In this document: in pieces, positions 8,632 through 16,478 of the stretch | How the letters are laid out: each line of letters starts with the position of its first letter | Numbering within the stretch: position 1 is the first letter of the stretch | NCBI RefSeq assembly: GCF_006861825.1 | Contig: NZ_VDGI01000021.1 | Location: forward strand, 1 to 32,757 | Length of the DNA stretch: 32,757 bases | Source: Psychrobacillus vulpis | Lineage (GTDB): Bacteria > Bacillota > Bacilli > Bacillales_A > Planococcaceae | Direction of reading: 5' to 3' | Position numbers and translations under genes: made by a program | Notes under the pieces: generated by a model | What the model saw: the letters and a program-made list of their open reading frames with translations, nothing else | Told to the model about the DNA's origin: nothing | Database searches by the model: none

Positions 8632-9945
8632 ATGGATATCCAATTAGATAAGCTCCTCCCTTTTTATAAATTTGCAACGGAACAAGTAGCTGTCGGTATT
8701 CATGCAGTTGATACGACAGGAAAAACAGTTATTTACAATGAAAAAATGAAAGAAATTGAAGGATTAAATTCTGTTGATGTGGTCGATCGAACGATACTCG
8801 AGCTTTTTCAATTTGAACAACAAGATAGTACACTCCTGAAAGTACTCCATAGTGGTGAAGCAGTATTACGGGTAAAACAAACATATTGGAACAGAAACGG
8901 GCAAGAAATTACTACGATTAATGATACATACCCTATATCAGAGGATGAAAAACTAATCGGTGCCATTGAATTTTCACGGGATATTACTGCTTTAGAAAGA
9001 CTCATTTATCAACCTTTAAAACGGTATAACGAATCGATTTCACTTTCTACGATTACCGCTGTCTCTCTACCCATGCAAGAAGTAATGGATCGGTCCATAA
9101 AAGCTGCCCAAGTTCGAATGCCAGTATTACTAATTGGAGAGGCTGGTACTGGAAAGGATTTAATTGCAGAAGGTATTCACAACCAGCTTTCTCCAGCAAA
9201 TCATCAATTCATTTCTCTTTATTGCCATAGTTCCGATAGTCATTTAATCAATAAATTTCAAAAAGAACTAGAGAATATCACGAACTGTACAATATTTTGT
9301 GAAAGAATCGATTTATTATCCATCGAACTTCAAAATCAACTTTTGCATATTTTAAATTCGAATAAAGGTAAAAACAATTTATTCATTGCAAGCATTGGAC
9401 AAGATCCTGTGGATTTAATATCCACGAATAAATTAAGTAAGGAACTATATTATTATTTTGCAACGGTAGCAATCACCATTCCGCCTCTTCGTAATCGAAC
9501 AGACGATATCCTACCTTTTATTCATGATTATTTTCATCGATATCTAAATCGTTACGGCTCAACGATTCAAGAAATCGAGGATGAAGTAATACAAGCATTT
9601 TTAACTTATGAATGGCCTGGAAATTTAAAAGAACTAGAGCTACTTTTAGATGAAATAAGCTCTATGATTACAACAGAAAGTGCATTAAAGTTTGATATGC
9701 TTCCACTTCACTTTAAATTGAAAGTACAGGATTTTAATGAAACAACAAAAAAAGCGGAAGACTTTGTCGTTTCTTCTGAAAAGGAAATGCTCCCACTTGA
9801 CGAGTATTTAAGGGAAGCGGAAACATATTATTTACGAAAAGCAATGGATAAATACGATGGAAATATAACAAAAGCAGCTGAAGCATTAGGTATGAGTCGC
9901 CAAAATCTACAATATCGACTGAGAAAAATGAAAAACGATAAATAA
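8632..9945 (+). CDS. rocR: RocR-like regulator with a degenerate AAA+ (sigma-54 contact) domain
   Basis: A 437-residue protein: PAS-like sensor (about 10-120, strongly resembling RocR, with GQEITTINDTYPI at 90-102), AAA+ domain (about 145-365) and a Fis-type helix-turn-helix (about 408-437, NITKAAEALGMSRQNLQYRL). Family members sense ornithine/arginine and activate roc operons with sigma-54. Here Walker A (GEAGTGKD, 169-176) survives. The GAFTGA loop is absent, and the Walker A to Walker B distance is about 15-20 residues short. Walker B reads CTIFCERI instead of GTLFLDEI, and the arginine-finger region reads SKELYYYF where RxDLYYR is expected. It may therefore bind DNA and sense ligand without driving sigma-54 polymerase. 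ATG 8632 was chosen over GTG 8623 because GAGGTGA (8620-8626) is its ribosome site. Confidence 0.85.
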   Translation: MDIQLDKLLPFYKFATEQVAVGIHAVDTTGKTVIYNEKMKEIEGLNSVDVVDRTILELFQFEQQDSTLLKVLHSGEAVLRVKQTYWNRNGQEITTINDTYPISEDEKLIGAIEFSRDITALERLIYQPLKRYNESISLSTITAVSLPMQEVMDRSIKAAQVRMPVLLIGEAGTGKDLIAEGIHNQLSPANHQFISLYCHSSDSHLINKFQKELENITNCTIFCERIDLLSIELQNQLLHILNSNKGKNNLFIASIGQDPVDLISTNKLSKELYYYFATVAITIPPLRNRTDDILPFIHDYFHRYLNRYGSTIQEIEDEVIQAFLTYEWPGNLKELELLLDEISSMITTESALKFDMLPLHFKLKVQDFNETTKKAEDFVVSSEKEMLPLDEYLREAETYYLRKAMDKYDGNITKAAEALGMSRQNLQYRLRKMKNDK

Positions 9946-9954
9946 AGGTTATTG

Positions 9955-10495
9955 GGGAATTTGCGGTTAAACGGCGGCAATTTGCACATAGCTAAGATGA
10001 AGATGAATTTGCGTTTTCACAGATGAATTTGCGCATAATGAGATTGAATTTGCGATTTGTATATTTCCCAAAAGAATTGATGCGGAGTTTGCGATTAAGC
10101 GACATCAATTTGCACATGGCTAGGATGAAATTGCGATTAGCAGAGATTAATTTGCGCATAATGAGATTGAATTTGCGGATAACGCTTATGAACTTGCGAT
10201 TTGTATATTTTCCAAAAGAATTGATACGGAGTTTGCGATTAAGCGGCATCAATTTGCACATGGCTAGGATGAAATTGCGATTAGCAGAGATTAATTTGCG
10301 CATAATGAGATTGAATTTGCGGATAATGCTTATGAACTTGCGATTTGTATATTTCCCAAAAGAATTGATAGATACGGAGTTTGCGATTAAGCGGCATCAA
10401 TTTGCACATAGCTAAGATTAATTTGCGATTAGCAGAGATTAATTTGCTCATAGAGAGATTCAATTTGCGGATAATGCTTATGAACTTGGGATTTT
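9955..10495. repeat. 21-bp-periodic TTGC array organised in 144-bp modules
   Basis: Twenty-three TTGC/TTGG cores, usually within AATTTGCG, recur at 9961, 9982, 10009, 10029, 10050, 10089, 10110, 10131, 10152, 10173, 10194, 10233, 10254, 10275, 10296, 10317, 10338, 10381, 10402, 10423, 10444, 10465 and 10486. The step is exactly 21 bp inside modules. Longer 39-43 bp steps occur where a segment starting GATTTGTATATTT is inserted, at 10054, 10198 and 10342, which is a 144-bp higher-order period. Both strands are open only because 21 and 144 are multiples of three. The third module carries a 4-bp GATA duplication that shifts the frame, which argues against coding. It lies between the RocR-like gene and the yugI terminator. 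Confidence 0.9.
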
Positions 10496-10507
10496 TATAA
10501 ATCCTTC

Positions 10508-10560
10508 AAAAAAGGGTGTTCCCTAGGATTGTTTCAACAATTCTAGGGAACACCCTTTCG
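10508..10560 (-). terminator. rho-independent terminator of yugI
   Basis: A long hairpin of about 21 bp: AAAGGGTGTTCCCTAG on the left pairs with CTAGGGAACACCCTTT on the right, extended by GATTGTT/AACAATT with one wobble. On the minus strand it ends in CCCTTTTTTGAAGG. It lies directly after the yugI stop and separates it from the 21-bp array. Confidence 0.9.
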
Positions 10561-10564
10561 CTTA

Positions 10565-10939
10565 TTACTGAACGGATTGTTTAATCCAATCAGCTAGCTT
10601 CTCTTTTAATGTGTTAAAGCCTTCTTCGTCGTGCTCGTCAACACGAGCTTGGAGTGATTTACGTGGTCTTTCGTCTTTTTTGGGTGCGACAGGTTTTTCT
10701 TGTAATTCGCGGATTGACAAACTTATTTTACCAGCCACTTCGTCTACTTCAAGTACCTTTACTTCTACTTCTTGCCCAACGGTTAGAAATTCACCAACTT
10801 CTTTGACATAGCCGTACGTAATTTCGGAAATATGCACAAGTCCTTGTGTATCTTCATCTAAACTAACGAAGGCGCCGTATGGCTGAATACCAGTAACTTT
10901 TCCGGTGACAACATCCCCTACCAAATAATCTTTGCTCAT
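10565..10939 (-). CDS. yugI: S1-domain RNA-binding general stress protein (GSP13/YugI)
   Basis: A 124-residue protein that is almost entirely one S1 OB-fold: VGDVVTGKVTGIQPYGAFVS, then GLVHISEITYGYV and VKVLEVDEVAGKISLSIREL. This is the exact layout of ribosome-associated S1 proteins such as YugI/CvfD of Firmicutes, which bind RNA and affect translation under stress. The C-terminal ~45 residues are basic/acidic and lack a recognised domain. ATG 10939 follows AGGAG by eight bases; an in-frame GTG at 10948 overlaps the ribosome site. It has its own extended -10 promoter and a strong terminator. Confidence 0.92.
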   Translation of the reverse strand: MSKDYLVGDVVTGKVTGIQPYGAFVSLDEDTQGLVHISEITYGYVKEVGEFLTVGQEVEVKVLEVDEVAGKISLSIRELQEKPVAPKKDERPRKSLQARVDEHDEEGFNTLKEKLADWIKQSVQ

Positions 10940-10993
10940 AGTGTCCACTCCTACTTTTCTCTATGTTCGTATCTACCTAAATGGTCATCATAA

Positions 10994-11023
10994 AGTATAG
11001 CATAGTAGAAAGGGAGCGAGCAA
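10994..11023 (-). promoter_or_regulatory. extended -10 promoter of yugI
   Basis: On the minus strand TATACT (10994-10999) is preceded by TGC, giving an extended -10. A TTGCTC -35 (11018-11023) lies 18 bp upstream. It is 55-85 bp upstream of the yugI start and just past the end of the preceding co-directional gene. Confidence 0.55.
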
Positions 11024-11026
11024 AAA

Positions 11027-12463
11027 TCACTGTGTCGGCATAAATGCAGCTCTCCAACCGTTTTCGGTGTGAATAAGTTGGAAACCGATTACCGTATCTT
11101 GCGTATATAATGTCTGATTCGGATGAAGCGTTAAAATTGCTACTCCCTCCTCAGCAGAATTCTGTTGAAAACGAATCGAAGAAATTTCATTACGAATGTC
11201 GCCAATTTTTTGCTTAGGAGCATTCATATATTCTTCTTTTGGAATTTGTTGATACTGGTCATCTTTAATATACAATTCATATTTAGTTTCATCATCTTCT
11301 AATTGTATACAATAATAATAAAGTCCAACTATTTCTTCTGCACCTGCATCTTTCAAAACCGTTTGATCATGTGTTCCGGTAAAAGATTTATACAAAGAGT
11401 GGACGTTTTGAACGAAATCATCATCTATAAGACTTTCACTGTCGTCATAAACAGGGTACTCAAGGAACTTTTCCAAATCACCAGTTATCGCTAGATGAAG
11501 TGCATCATCAATGTCATTATAGTCTAGTTTTGCCCAACTATCAGATTGTACCCAATTAGTTGCTTCAAATTCACTTACAATTGGTGTTAACAAAAAGTCG
11601 ACTGGTGAATTGCTCGTTTCGGCAATCATTACTTTCCAAAGCTCTCGATATTGTTGTTTCACTGTTCCATCATGATTATAGATTGATTGATCGTTAGTCC
11701 CTTTCACAACTGCATGAAAGATTTCTGTGTAGGCTGCTTTCATTTTGTCGTTATCCTTATAGTAATCCGAGCTTTCCAATAAATAATTTTCAAATAAAAA
11801 CATTAGAGCTACTGAATCCTCAATAGAATATATGAGTTCCCCTGCGTATGTGAATGGTTCCTTTTCAAGCATAATAAAATACCCTTCGGCAGATGGGGCT
11901 AAAGATTTTATTAAATTATTATACAGGTCATTTTCTTTTATTTGATAGTGCAATTCCCCCTCCACTAAGTAAAGCCACTCTTTCTCAAGCATCTTAATTT
12001 GTTCATCCGAAATACTCCTCATAGCATCATAGGACTTTTTCAAGTCTTCAATTCTATAAGAATACAAATCAAAAAATTGGGCTGTTTCTTTTTCAGGTAA
12101 AGTTATTTTATTCTGTACGAGCTCTTCTATCATCTCTGAAGGAAGATATGGATTAAATCTTAATTTTTGTATAAATTGATCTACCGTCATTTTAGCTTCT
12201 TCCTCGCGTTGGTTCTGAACGATGTTAACTTCCTCATTTATTAATGGTGCTCCTAGTATTCCAATAATAAATACACAAGCCATGCTAATTGCCCATATAG
12301 TAACATTCTGCCATTTGGAACTAATATTCTTTGTTATCTTTGTTAATGGAAGATTTTCCTTTTCAATCATTTTTATTACATCTTCAATATTTAAGGAATG
12401 TGGTAATCGATCATAAGAATTTTTCAACAAATCCAATCGTTCTTCCAGTTGTTTATCGTCCAT
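11027..12463 (-). CDS. putative membrane anti-sigma factor / large extracytoplasmic protein
   Basis: A 478-residue protein of unknown family. It has a ~50-residue charged cytoplasmic N-terminus, one membrane segment at about 52-74 (WAISMACVFIIGILGAPLI), then about 400 outward-facing, largely helical, Glu/Asp/Lys-rich residues without a motif I recognise. The start overlaps the upstream ECF sigma gene by 11 bp, with GGGGGTG as ribosome site. That translational coupling and the single-span topology are typical of sigma/anti-sigma pairs, so it is probably the cognate anti-sigma factor. No zinc-binding HxxxCxxC motif is present. The very long outer domain is unusual and could be a sensor. Function is an inference from position. 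Confidence 0.6.
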   Translation of the reverse strand: MDDKQLEERLDLLKNSYDRLPHSLNIEDVIKMIEKENLPLTKITKNISSKWQNVTIWAISMACVFIIGILGAPLINEEVNIVQNQREEEAKMTVDQFIQKLRFNPYLPSEMIEELVQNKITLPEKETAQFFDLYSYRIEDLKKSYDAMRSISDEQIKMLEKEWLYLVEGELHYQIKENDLYNNLIKSLAPSAEGYFIMLEKEPFTYAGELIYSIEDSVALMFLFENYLLESSDYYKDNDKMKAAYTEIFHAVVKGTNDQSIYNHDGTVKQQYRELWKVMIAETSNSPVDFLLTPIVSEFEATNWVQSDSWAKLDYNDIDDALHLAITGDLEKFLEYPVYDDSESLIDDDFVQNVHSLYKSFTGTHDQTVLKDAGAEEIVGLYYYCIQLEDDETKYELYIKDDQYQQIPKEEYMNAPKQKIGDIRNEISSIRFQQNSAEEGVAILTLHPNQTLYTQDTVIGFQLIHTENGWRAAFMPTQ

Positions 12464-13010
12464 ACTTTGCACCCCCACTCATTGAAAGTTGCTTTTTTAG
12501 TTGTCCTTTTGCTCGGAGTAATCTTGTTTTGACTGATGTAAGTGGAACATTTAAAACATCTGATATTTGCTCGTATGATAAATCATGAAAGTAAAATAAA
12601 ATGATAGGATGGCGATACTTTTCATCTAGTGACAAAATGGCGAGATGAAGTTGTTTATCCTCTTCAAAAACAAGTACTCGATCTTCTGCCGATTTTGAAA
12701 AGGTTGTATTTCCATCGTTGTGATGTAGCTTATCCTCTTTTTCTTTCTCCTTTGTTTCTTTTCGATAATAATCTCTCGTTGCATTTAAAGTTATTTTGTA
12801 TAACCATGTTGTAAATCGCTCACGCTTGAATTGATGCAAAAAACAATATAGCTTTACAAATACCTCTTGGGTAACATCAGGAATATCATTTACTTTGACT
12901 CCACATTGAAATGCAAACTTCTCTACAGTGCGATGATGTTTTTGGATAAGCTCGGTATAGGCTGCTTTGTCGCCTAATTGTGCTCGCTCGATTAAATCGT
13001 TATCTGACAT
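12453..13010 (-). CDS. ECF (sigma-70 family) RNA polymerase sigma factor
   Basis: A 185-residue ECF sigma factor. Region 2 spans about 10-85, including DVTQEVFVKLY and the aromatic FTTWLYKITLNATRDYYR. Region 4 spans about 120-172 with the HTH LSYEQISDVLNVPLTSVKTRLLRAKGQL. A lysine/glutamate-rich linker (85-118) joins them. It directs polymerase to TGAAAC...CGTA promoters, and such a promoter lies directly upstream, implying autoregulation. It overlaps by 11 bp the membrane protein that probably restrains it. It belongs broadly with SigX/SigV/SigW types; I cannot assign a named orthologue. GAGGGGGAAC precedes the ATG. Confidence 0.93.
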   Translation of the reverse strand: MSDNDLIERAQLGDKAAYTELIQKHHRTVEKFAFQCGVKVNDIPDVTQEVFVKLYCFLHQFKRERFTTWLYKITLNATRDYYRKETKEKEKEDKLHHNDGNTTFSKSAEDRVLVFEEDKQLHLAILSLDEKYRHPIILFYFHDLSYEQISDVLNVPLTSVKTRLLRAKGQLKKQLSMSGGAKYGR

Positions 13011-13040
13011 TGTTCCCCCTCACTCTCTCTGTATGGGTGA

Positions 13041-13067
13041 TACGAAAGTTCTTTCCATTATGTTTCA
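13041..13067 (-). promoter_or_regulatory. ECF-type autoregulatory promoter
   Basis: On the minus strand TGAAAC (13062-13067) and CGTA (13041-13044) are separated by 17 bp, matching the AAC/CGT architecture of Bacillus ECF promoters. It is about 30 bp upstream of the sigma gene start, as expected for positive autoregulation. Confidence 0.75.
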
Positions 13068-13135
13068 CAAATAACTATACATTTTATCTAAAACCTCGTG
13101 TACAATAAGACAGTCCTATAAAAGGAGGAATTACT

Positions 13136-14473
13136 ATGACAAAACGAGATCACTTTGGTTCGAAAATAGGATTTATTCTAGCAGCAGCAGGCAGTGCTAT
13201 AGGCTTGGGGGCTATCTGGAAGTTTCCATATATGGCTGGAACTAATGGAGGAAGTGTTTTTTTAATACTATTTATTATTAGTACACTTTTGATAGGCCTA
13301 CCTATTCTGCTCGCAGAATTCATCATTGGGAGACGTGGGCAAGCAGATCCCGTAACTTCTTTAAAAAAACAAGCACCAGGAAAACCATGGTATCTAATTG
13401 GATGGTCTGGTTTAATATTTTCTGCTATTATTTTATCTTTTTATAGCGTTGTTGGAGGATGGATTTTAAGCTACCTTGTACGCTCTCTATTTTTTAAACT
13501 TGAAGGTGGAAGCGATAATTATTTCAGTGAGCTGTTCGGTTCTATTATTCAAAATCCTTGGGAGGTAATTATTGCACAAGGAGCATTTATGTTTTTGACG
13601 ATATGGATTGTGCAAGGTGGGATTAAAGGTGGGATTGAACGTGCAAGTAAATGGATGATGCCACTATTATTTGTTTTCTTCATCGCACTTGTCATTCGTT
13701 CTTTAACACTCGATGGAGCTATAGACGGACTAAAATTTTTGTTTGTTCCAGATTGGTCTTATTTTACCGGAAAAACGATTTTATTGGCTCTTGGACAAGC
13801 GTTCTTCTCCTTGAGTGTTGGTGTAGCAGTAATGATTACATATGCTTCCTATTTGTCTAAAGAAGAAAAGCTAGGAAGTTCTGCATTGAATGTTGCTCTT
13901 ATGAATATTGGTGTATCGATCTTAGCTGGACTTGTAATATTCCCGGCTGTCTTTGCACTTGGATATACTCCTGATCAAGGACCTGGTTTAGTATTTATCA
14001 TTTTACCGGCAGTATTTGAACAAATACCTTTCGGTGCATTTTTTATGATAATTTTCTTCATTTTATTATTATTCGCGACACTTACATCGTCCATCTCGAT
14101 GTTAGAGATAGCAGTGTCGATTGGCATTCGTTCTAAATACAATCGCCGCAGAAAAGCCTCTTGGGTATATGGCTTAATTATTTTCTTAGTTGGTATTCCT
14201 AGTGCCTTATCTTTTGGGGTGTTATCGGATTTTCATATTTTAGGAATGACGTTCTTCGATTTTGCAGATTTTATCACTAGTAGCTTCGGCTTACCTTTAG
14301 GTGCATTGTTCATCTCCATTTTTGCAGGATATAAGTTAACAAAATTGGAGCTTTCAAATGAGTTAATGTTAGGGGATTCATTGTTTAATGCATGGTATCT
14401 GATTGTTCGTTATGCTGCACCTCTTGCAATCATTGTTATTTTTGTTCAAGGGATTATTAAAGTATTTATGTAA
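13136..14473 (+). CDS. sodium-dependent (NSS/SNF family) transporter
   Basis: A 445-residue membrane protein with the 11-12 spans of bacterial neurotransmitter:sodium symporters. The N-terminus carries the signature FGSKIGFILAAAGSAIGLGA and WKFPYMAGTNGG, containing the unwound TM1 substrate/Na+ site. LLALGQAFFSLSVGVAVMITYASYL is the TM6 region with the second Na+ site. Relatives (LeuT, MhsT) import amino acids with Na+; the substrate here is unknown. The energy source fits a cell that also has the Mrp sodium antiporter. AAAGGAGG precedes the ATG. It diverges from the ECF sigma gene. I see no clear terminator after it. Confidence 0.93.
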   Translation: MTKRDHFGSKIGFILAAAGSAIGLGAIWKFPYMAGTNGGSVFLILFIISTLLIGLPILLAEFIIGRRGQADPVTSLKKQAPGKPWYLIGWSGLIFSAIILSFYSVVGGWILSYLVRSLFFKLEGGSDNYFSELFGSIIQNPWEVIIAQGAFMFLTIWIVQGGIKGGIERASKWMMPLLFVFFIALVIRSLTLDGAIDGLKFLFVPDWSYFTGKTILLALGQAFFSLSVGVAVMITYASYLSKEEKLGSSALNVALMNIGVSILAGLVIFPAVFALGYTPDQGPGLVFIILPAVFEQIPFGAFFMIIFFILLLFATLTSSISMLEIAVSIGIRSKYNRRRKASWVYGLIIFLVGIPSALSFGVLSDFHILGMTFFDFADFITSSFGLPLGALFISIFAGYKLTKLELSNELMLGDSLFNAWYLIVRYAAPLAIIVIFVQGIIKVFM

Positions 14474-14501
14474 AAAAAGTGCTTTTTCTGACATTTATTC
14501 T

Positions 14502-14531
14502 TTCAAGTTCTAAAAAGAATCGTGCTATAAT
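14502..14531 (+). promoter_or_regulatory. extended -10 promoter of the XRE gene
   Basis: A perfect TATAAT (14526-14531) is preceded by TGC, giving an extended -10. A weak TTCAAG -35 (14502-14507) lies 18 bp upstream. It is about 42 bp before the XRE start. Confidence 0.65.
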
Positions 14532-14572
14532 ATATAAATACTTACGACTTCTTTGAAAGGATGGATGTAATC

Positions 14573-14785
14573 ATGAAACAACATTTACACGAACAATTAC
14601 GTCAATTAAGAGAAGAACGAAATATTTCATTAGAAACACTTTCACTAAAAACTAGAATTGGTACAGGAAAACTAGAAGCTTATGAGGCTGGGATTGAAAC
14701 TCCTTCTGTACAAACATTATTAAAACTATCGAATGCATTGGAAGTACCAGCATCTAACCTTCTAGACGGGTTACAAAATGCATAA
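14573..14785 (+). CDS. small XRE/Cro-type HTH transcriptional regulator
   Basis: A 70-residue protein consisting of one helix-turn-helix: LREERNISLETLSLKTRIGT then LEAYEAGIETPSVQTLLKLS, the canonical XRE five-helix domain with no effector domain. It probably acts as a dimeric DNA-binding repressor; its targets are unknown. ATG 14573 was preferred to ATG 14561, which sits immediately after AAAGG and so would lack ribosome-site spacing. It is a single-gene unit with its own promoter and a strong terminator. B. subtilis has similar short regulators of unknown role. Confidence 0.85.
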   Translation: MKQHLHEQLRQLREERNISLETLSLKTRIGTGKLEAYEAGIETPSVQTLLKLSNALEVPASNLLDGLQNA

Positions 14786-14820
14786 AAGCTTTCGGTTTTT
14801 ACACCGAAAGCTTTTTGCTT
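14784..14820 (+). terminator. rho-independent terminator of the XRE gene
   Basis: AAAAGCTTTCGGT (14784-14796) pairs with ACCGAAAGCTTTT (14803-14815) around a 6-nt loop. It is followed by TTTGCTTT. Confidence 0.9.
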
Positions 14821-14877
14821 TAATAAGTATATTATGTCATTCCTTATAAAATATAGGGTGCTCTTAGGCACTTTAAT

Positions 14878-15138
14878 TTAAATTATGCATTTCATCTCGT
14901 ATTTTAAAGCTATTAATTTATATGATATCTCCACACATTTTTCGAGTGGAATCCACTGTTCAAAAGAATGTTCATAAATTGTTTGGATCCTTTTTGCTAG
15001 TTCAGAAGGGTGATCAATACTTTGTAAATCTGCAACAACATCTGCAGCTTCAGTATCATAACTATCGACGCCTAATTCAAAAGGGTCCCATTGCTGTAGT
15101 GTCCAAACTGCTTTTCTATTCATTTCAATTGTGTCCAT
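14878..15138 (-). CDS. yugE: DUF1871 family protein (YugE-like)
   Basis: An 86-residue acidic, helical cytosolic protein containing WDPFELGVDSYDTEAADVV and an LAKRIQTIYEHSFEQWIP segment. The size, the helical WDP...YDTE pattern and adjacency to patB match B. subtilis YugE (DUF1871). Its function is not established; structural-genomics work shows only a small helical bundle. AAGGTGA precedes the ATG. It diverges from patB with a gap of only 76 bp. The family call rests on recall of the YugE sequence and gene order. Confidence 0.65.
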   Translation of the reverse strand: MDTIEMNRKAVWTLQQWDPFELGVDSYDTEAADVVADLQSIDHPSELAKRIQTIYEHSFEQWIPLEKCVEISYKLIALKYEMKCII

Positions 15139-15214
15139 TTATTTTCACCTTACTAGTTTTTATTAGTTAGGGTTATAATAACATAATAATCTCAAATTGA
15201 AAGGGGTAATTATT

Positions 15215-16384
15215 TTGCCTGATTTTACTACTGTTTATGAAAGACGTAACACAAATTGCGTGAAGTGGGATCTAATTGAACAAATCTATTCTATTAAAGA
15301 TGCGTCTGAGATACTTCCAATGTGGATTGCAGATATGGATTTTGCTATACCATCTGTCATTGTTGACGCTTTACATAGAAGACTAGAACATCCAGTTTTC
15401 GGTTACTCTATAGCACCTGAAGAATCTAAAGCAGCTCTCTCAAATTGGTTATATAAAAAACATGAACTTCAAATCGAAAATAACTGGATTTTATTTCAAC
15501 AAGGTGTAATTCCTGCTATGGCAGCAGTTATCGAAGCTTTTACAGAAGAAGGAGACAAAGTATTAATACATTCTCCTGTATATCCCCCATTTACGCAAGT
15601 ACCAGAAAGACTAGGACGAATTGTTGAAACTTGTTGTTTGTTAGAGCAGGATAATTCATACGAAATTGATTTTTATGATTTCGAGAAAAAATTACAACAA
15701 GGCGTAAAAGCATTTATCCTTTGTAGCCCACATAATCCAGGCGGAAAAGTATGGAGCAAAGAGGATTTAACAAAAATAGCAACTCTTTGTCAACGTTATA
15801 ATGTCCTAGTTGTATCGGATGAAATACACTCTGATCTTGTTTTCAAACCAAATAAACATATTCCTATTTTATCTGTTGCAGAAGATCCTAATAATATTAT
15901 TACCTTCTTTGCACCAACTAAAACTTTTAATTTGGCAGGAATTCAAGCGGCTACTATTATTGTTCCTGATGAGCGCAAACGAAAAATTTTAGAAGAACAA
16001 GCAATGATGCGCGGTCAAATGGAGTTAAGTATATTTTCATTAACAGCTTTTCAAGCAGCGTACGAACATGGAGAAGCATGGTTAGATGAACTATTAGAAA
16101 TAGTATCTTCTAATATGGATTATGTAGCAGAACAACTGACTTCTAATTTGAATGGGGTAAAAGTAACAAAACCGGATGCTACCTATTTATTATGGATTGA
16201 TTACCGTGATACTGGATTATCTGAAAAAGAAATAATGGATCTACTTTTAACAAAGGGTAAATTAGCATTAGAACCTGGAACTAAATATGGAAAAGCAGGA
16301 GCTGGCTTTTTACGTATGAATGTTGCATGTCCTAGAAAAACTTTGGAAGATGGAGTAGCTCGAATTATCAAAGCGTTGTCATAA
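15215..16384 (+). CDS. patB: PatB/MalY-type PLP-dependent C-S lyase
   Basis: A 389-residue fold-type I PLP enzyme of the MalY/PatB family. These cleave the C-S bond of cystathionine and cysteine conjugates, giving pyruvate, ammonia and a thiol. Family features: WDLIEQIYSIKDASEILPMWIADMD near the N-terminus (shown in two parts as WDLIEQIY and LPMWIADMDF), SPHNPGGKVWSKEDL, VVSDEIHSDLVF and the PLP lysine in APTKTFNLAG. I chose TTG 15215, which has GAAAGGGG about seven bases upstream; an in-frame TTG at 15197 overlaps that site. In B. subtilis patB also lies beside yugE. A strong terminator follows directly. Confidence 0.88.
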   Translation: MPDFTTVYERRNTNCVKWDLIEQIYSIKDASEILPMWIADMDFAIPSVIVDALHRRLEHPVFGYSIAPEESKAALSNWLYKKHELQIENNWILFQQGVIPAMAAVIEAFTEEGDKVLIHSPVYPPFTQVPERLGRIVETCCLLEQDNSYEIDFYDFEKKLQQGVKAFILCSPHNPGGKVWSKEDLTKIATLCQRYNVLVVSDEIHSDLVFKPNKHIPILSVAEDPNNIITFFAPTKTFNLAGIQAATIIVPDERKRKILEEQAMMRGQMELSIFSLTAFQAAYEHGEAWLDELLEIVSSNMDYVAEQLTSNLNGVKVTKPDATYLLWIDYRDTGLSEKEIMDLLLTKGKLALEPGTKYGKAGAGFLRMNVACPRKTLEDGVARIIKALS

Positions 16385-16390
16385 GAAAAG

Positions 16391-16430
16391 CAAAAGGAGT
16401 CACCTCAGTTTGAGATGACTCCTTTTGTTG
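16391..16430 (+). terminator. rho-independent terminator of patB
   Basis: AAAAGGAGTCACCTCA (16392-16407) pairs with TGAGATGACTCCTTTT (16411-16426) with one G-U wobble and a 3-nt loop, followed by GTTGT. Its stem closely resembles the terminator at 16838-16876 on the other side of the repeat element. Confidence 0.85.
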
Positions 16431-16478
16431 TAGACTAAATTTAGTAATGTGAGTTTGAGACCCTGCAGGGAGCATGGT

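Noticed and set aside
10023-10463. Open frames on both strands rich in Leu/Arg/Asn/Ile across the 21-bp array
   Set aside because: They exist because 21 bp and 144 bp are multiples of three, lack ribosome sites, and the 4-bp duplication near 10370 shifts the frame without any sign of selection.
9955-10495. CRISPR array
   Set aside because: The spacing is regular, but the intervening bases are themselves repeated, not unique spacers. The core is only about 8 bp and no cas gene is present.
14474-14500. Terminator after the sodium-dependent transporter
   Set aside because: AAAAAGTGCTTTTT forms at most a six-pair A/T hairpin, too weak to call.
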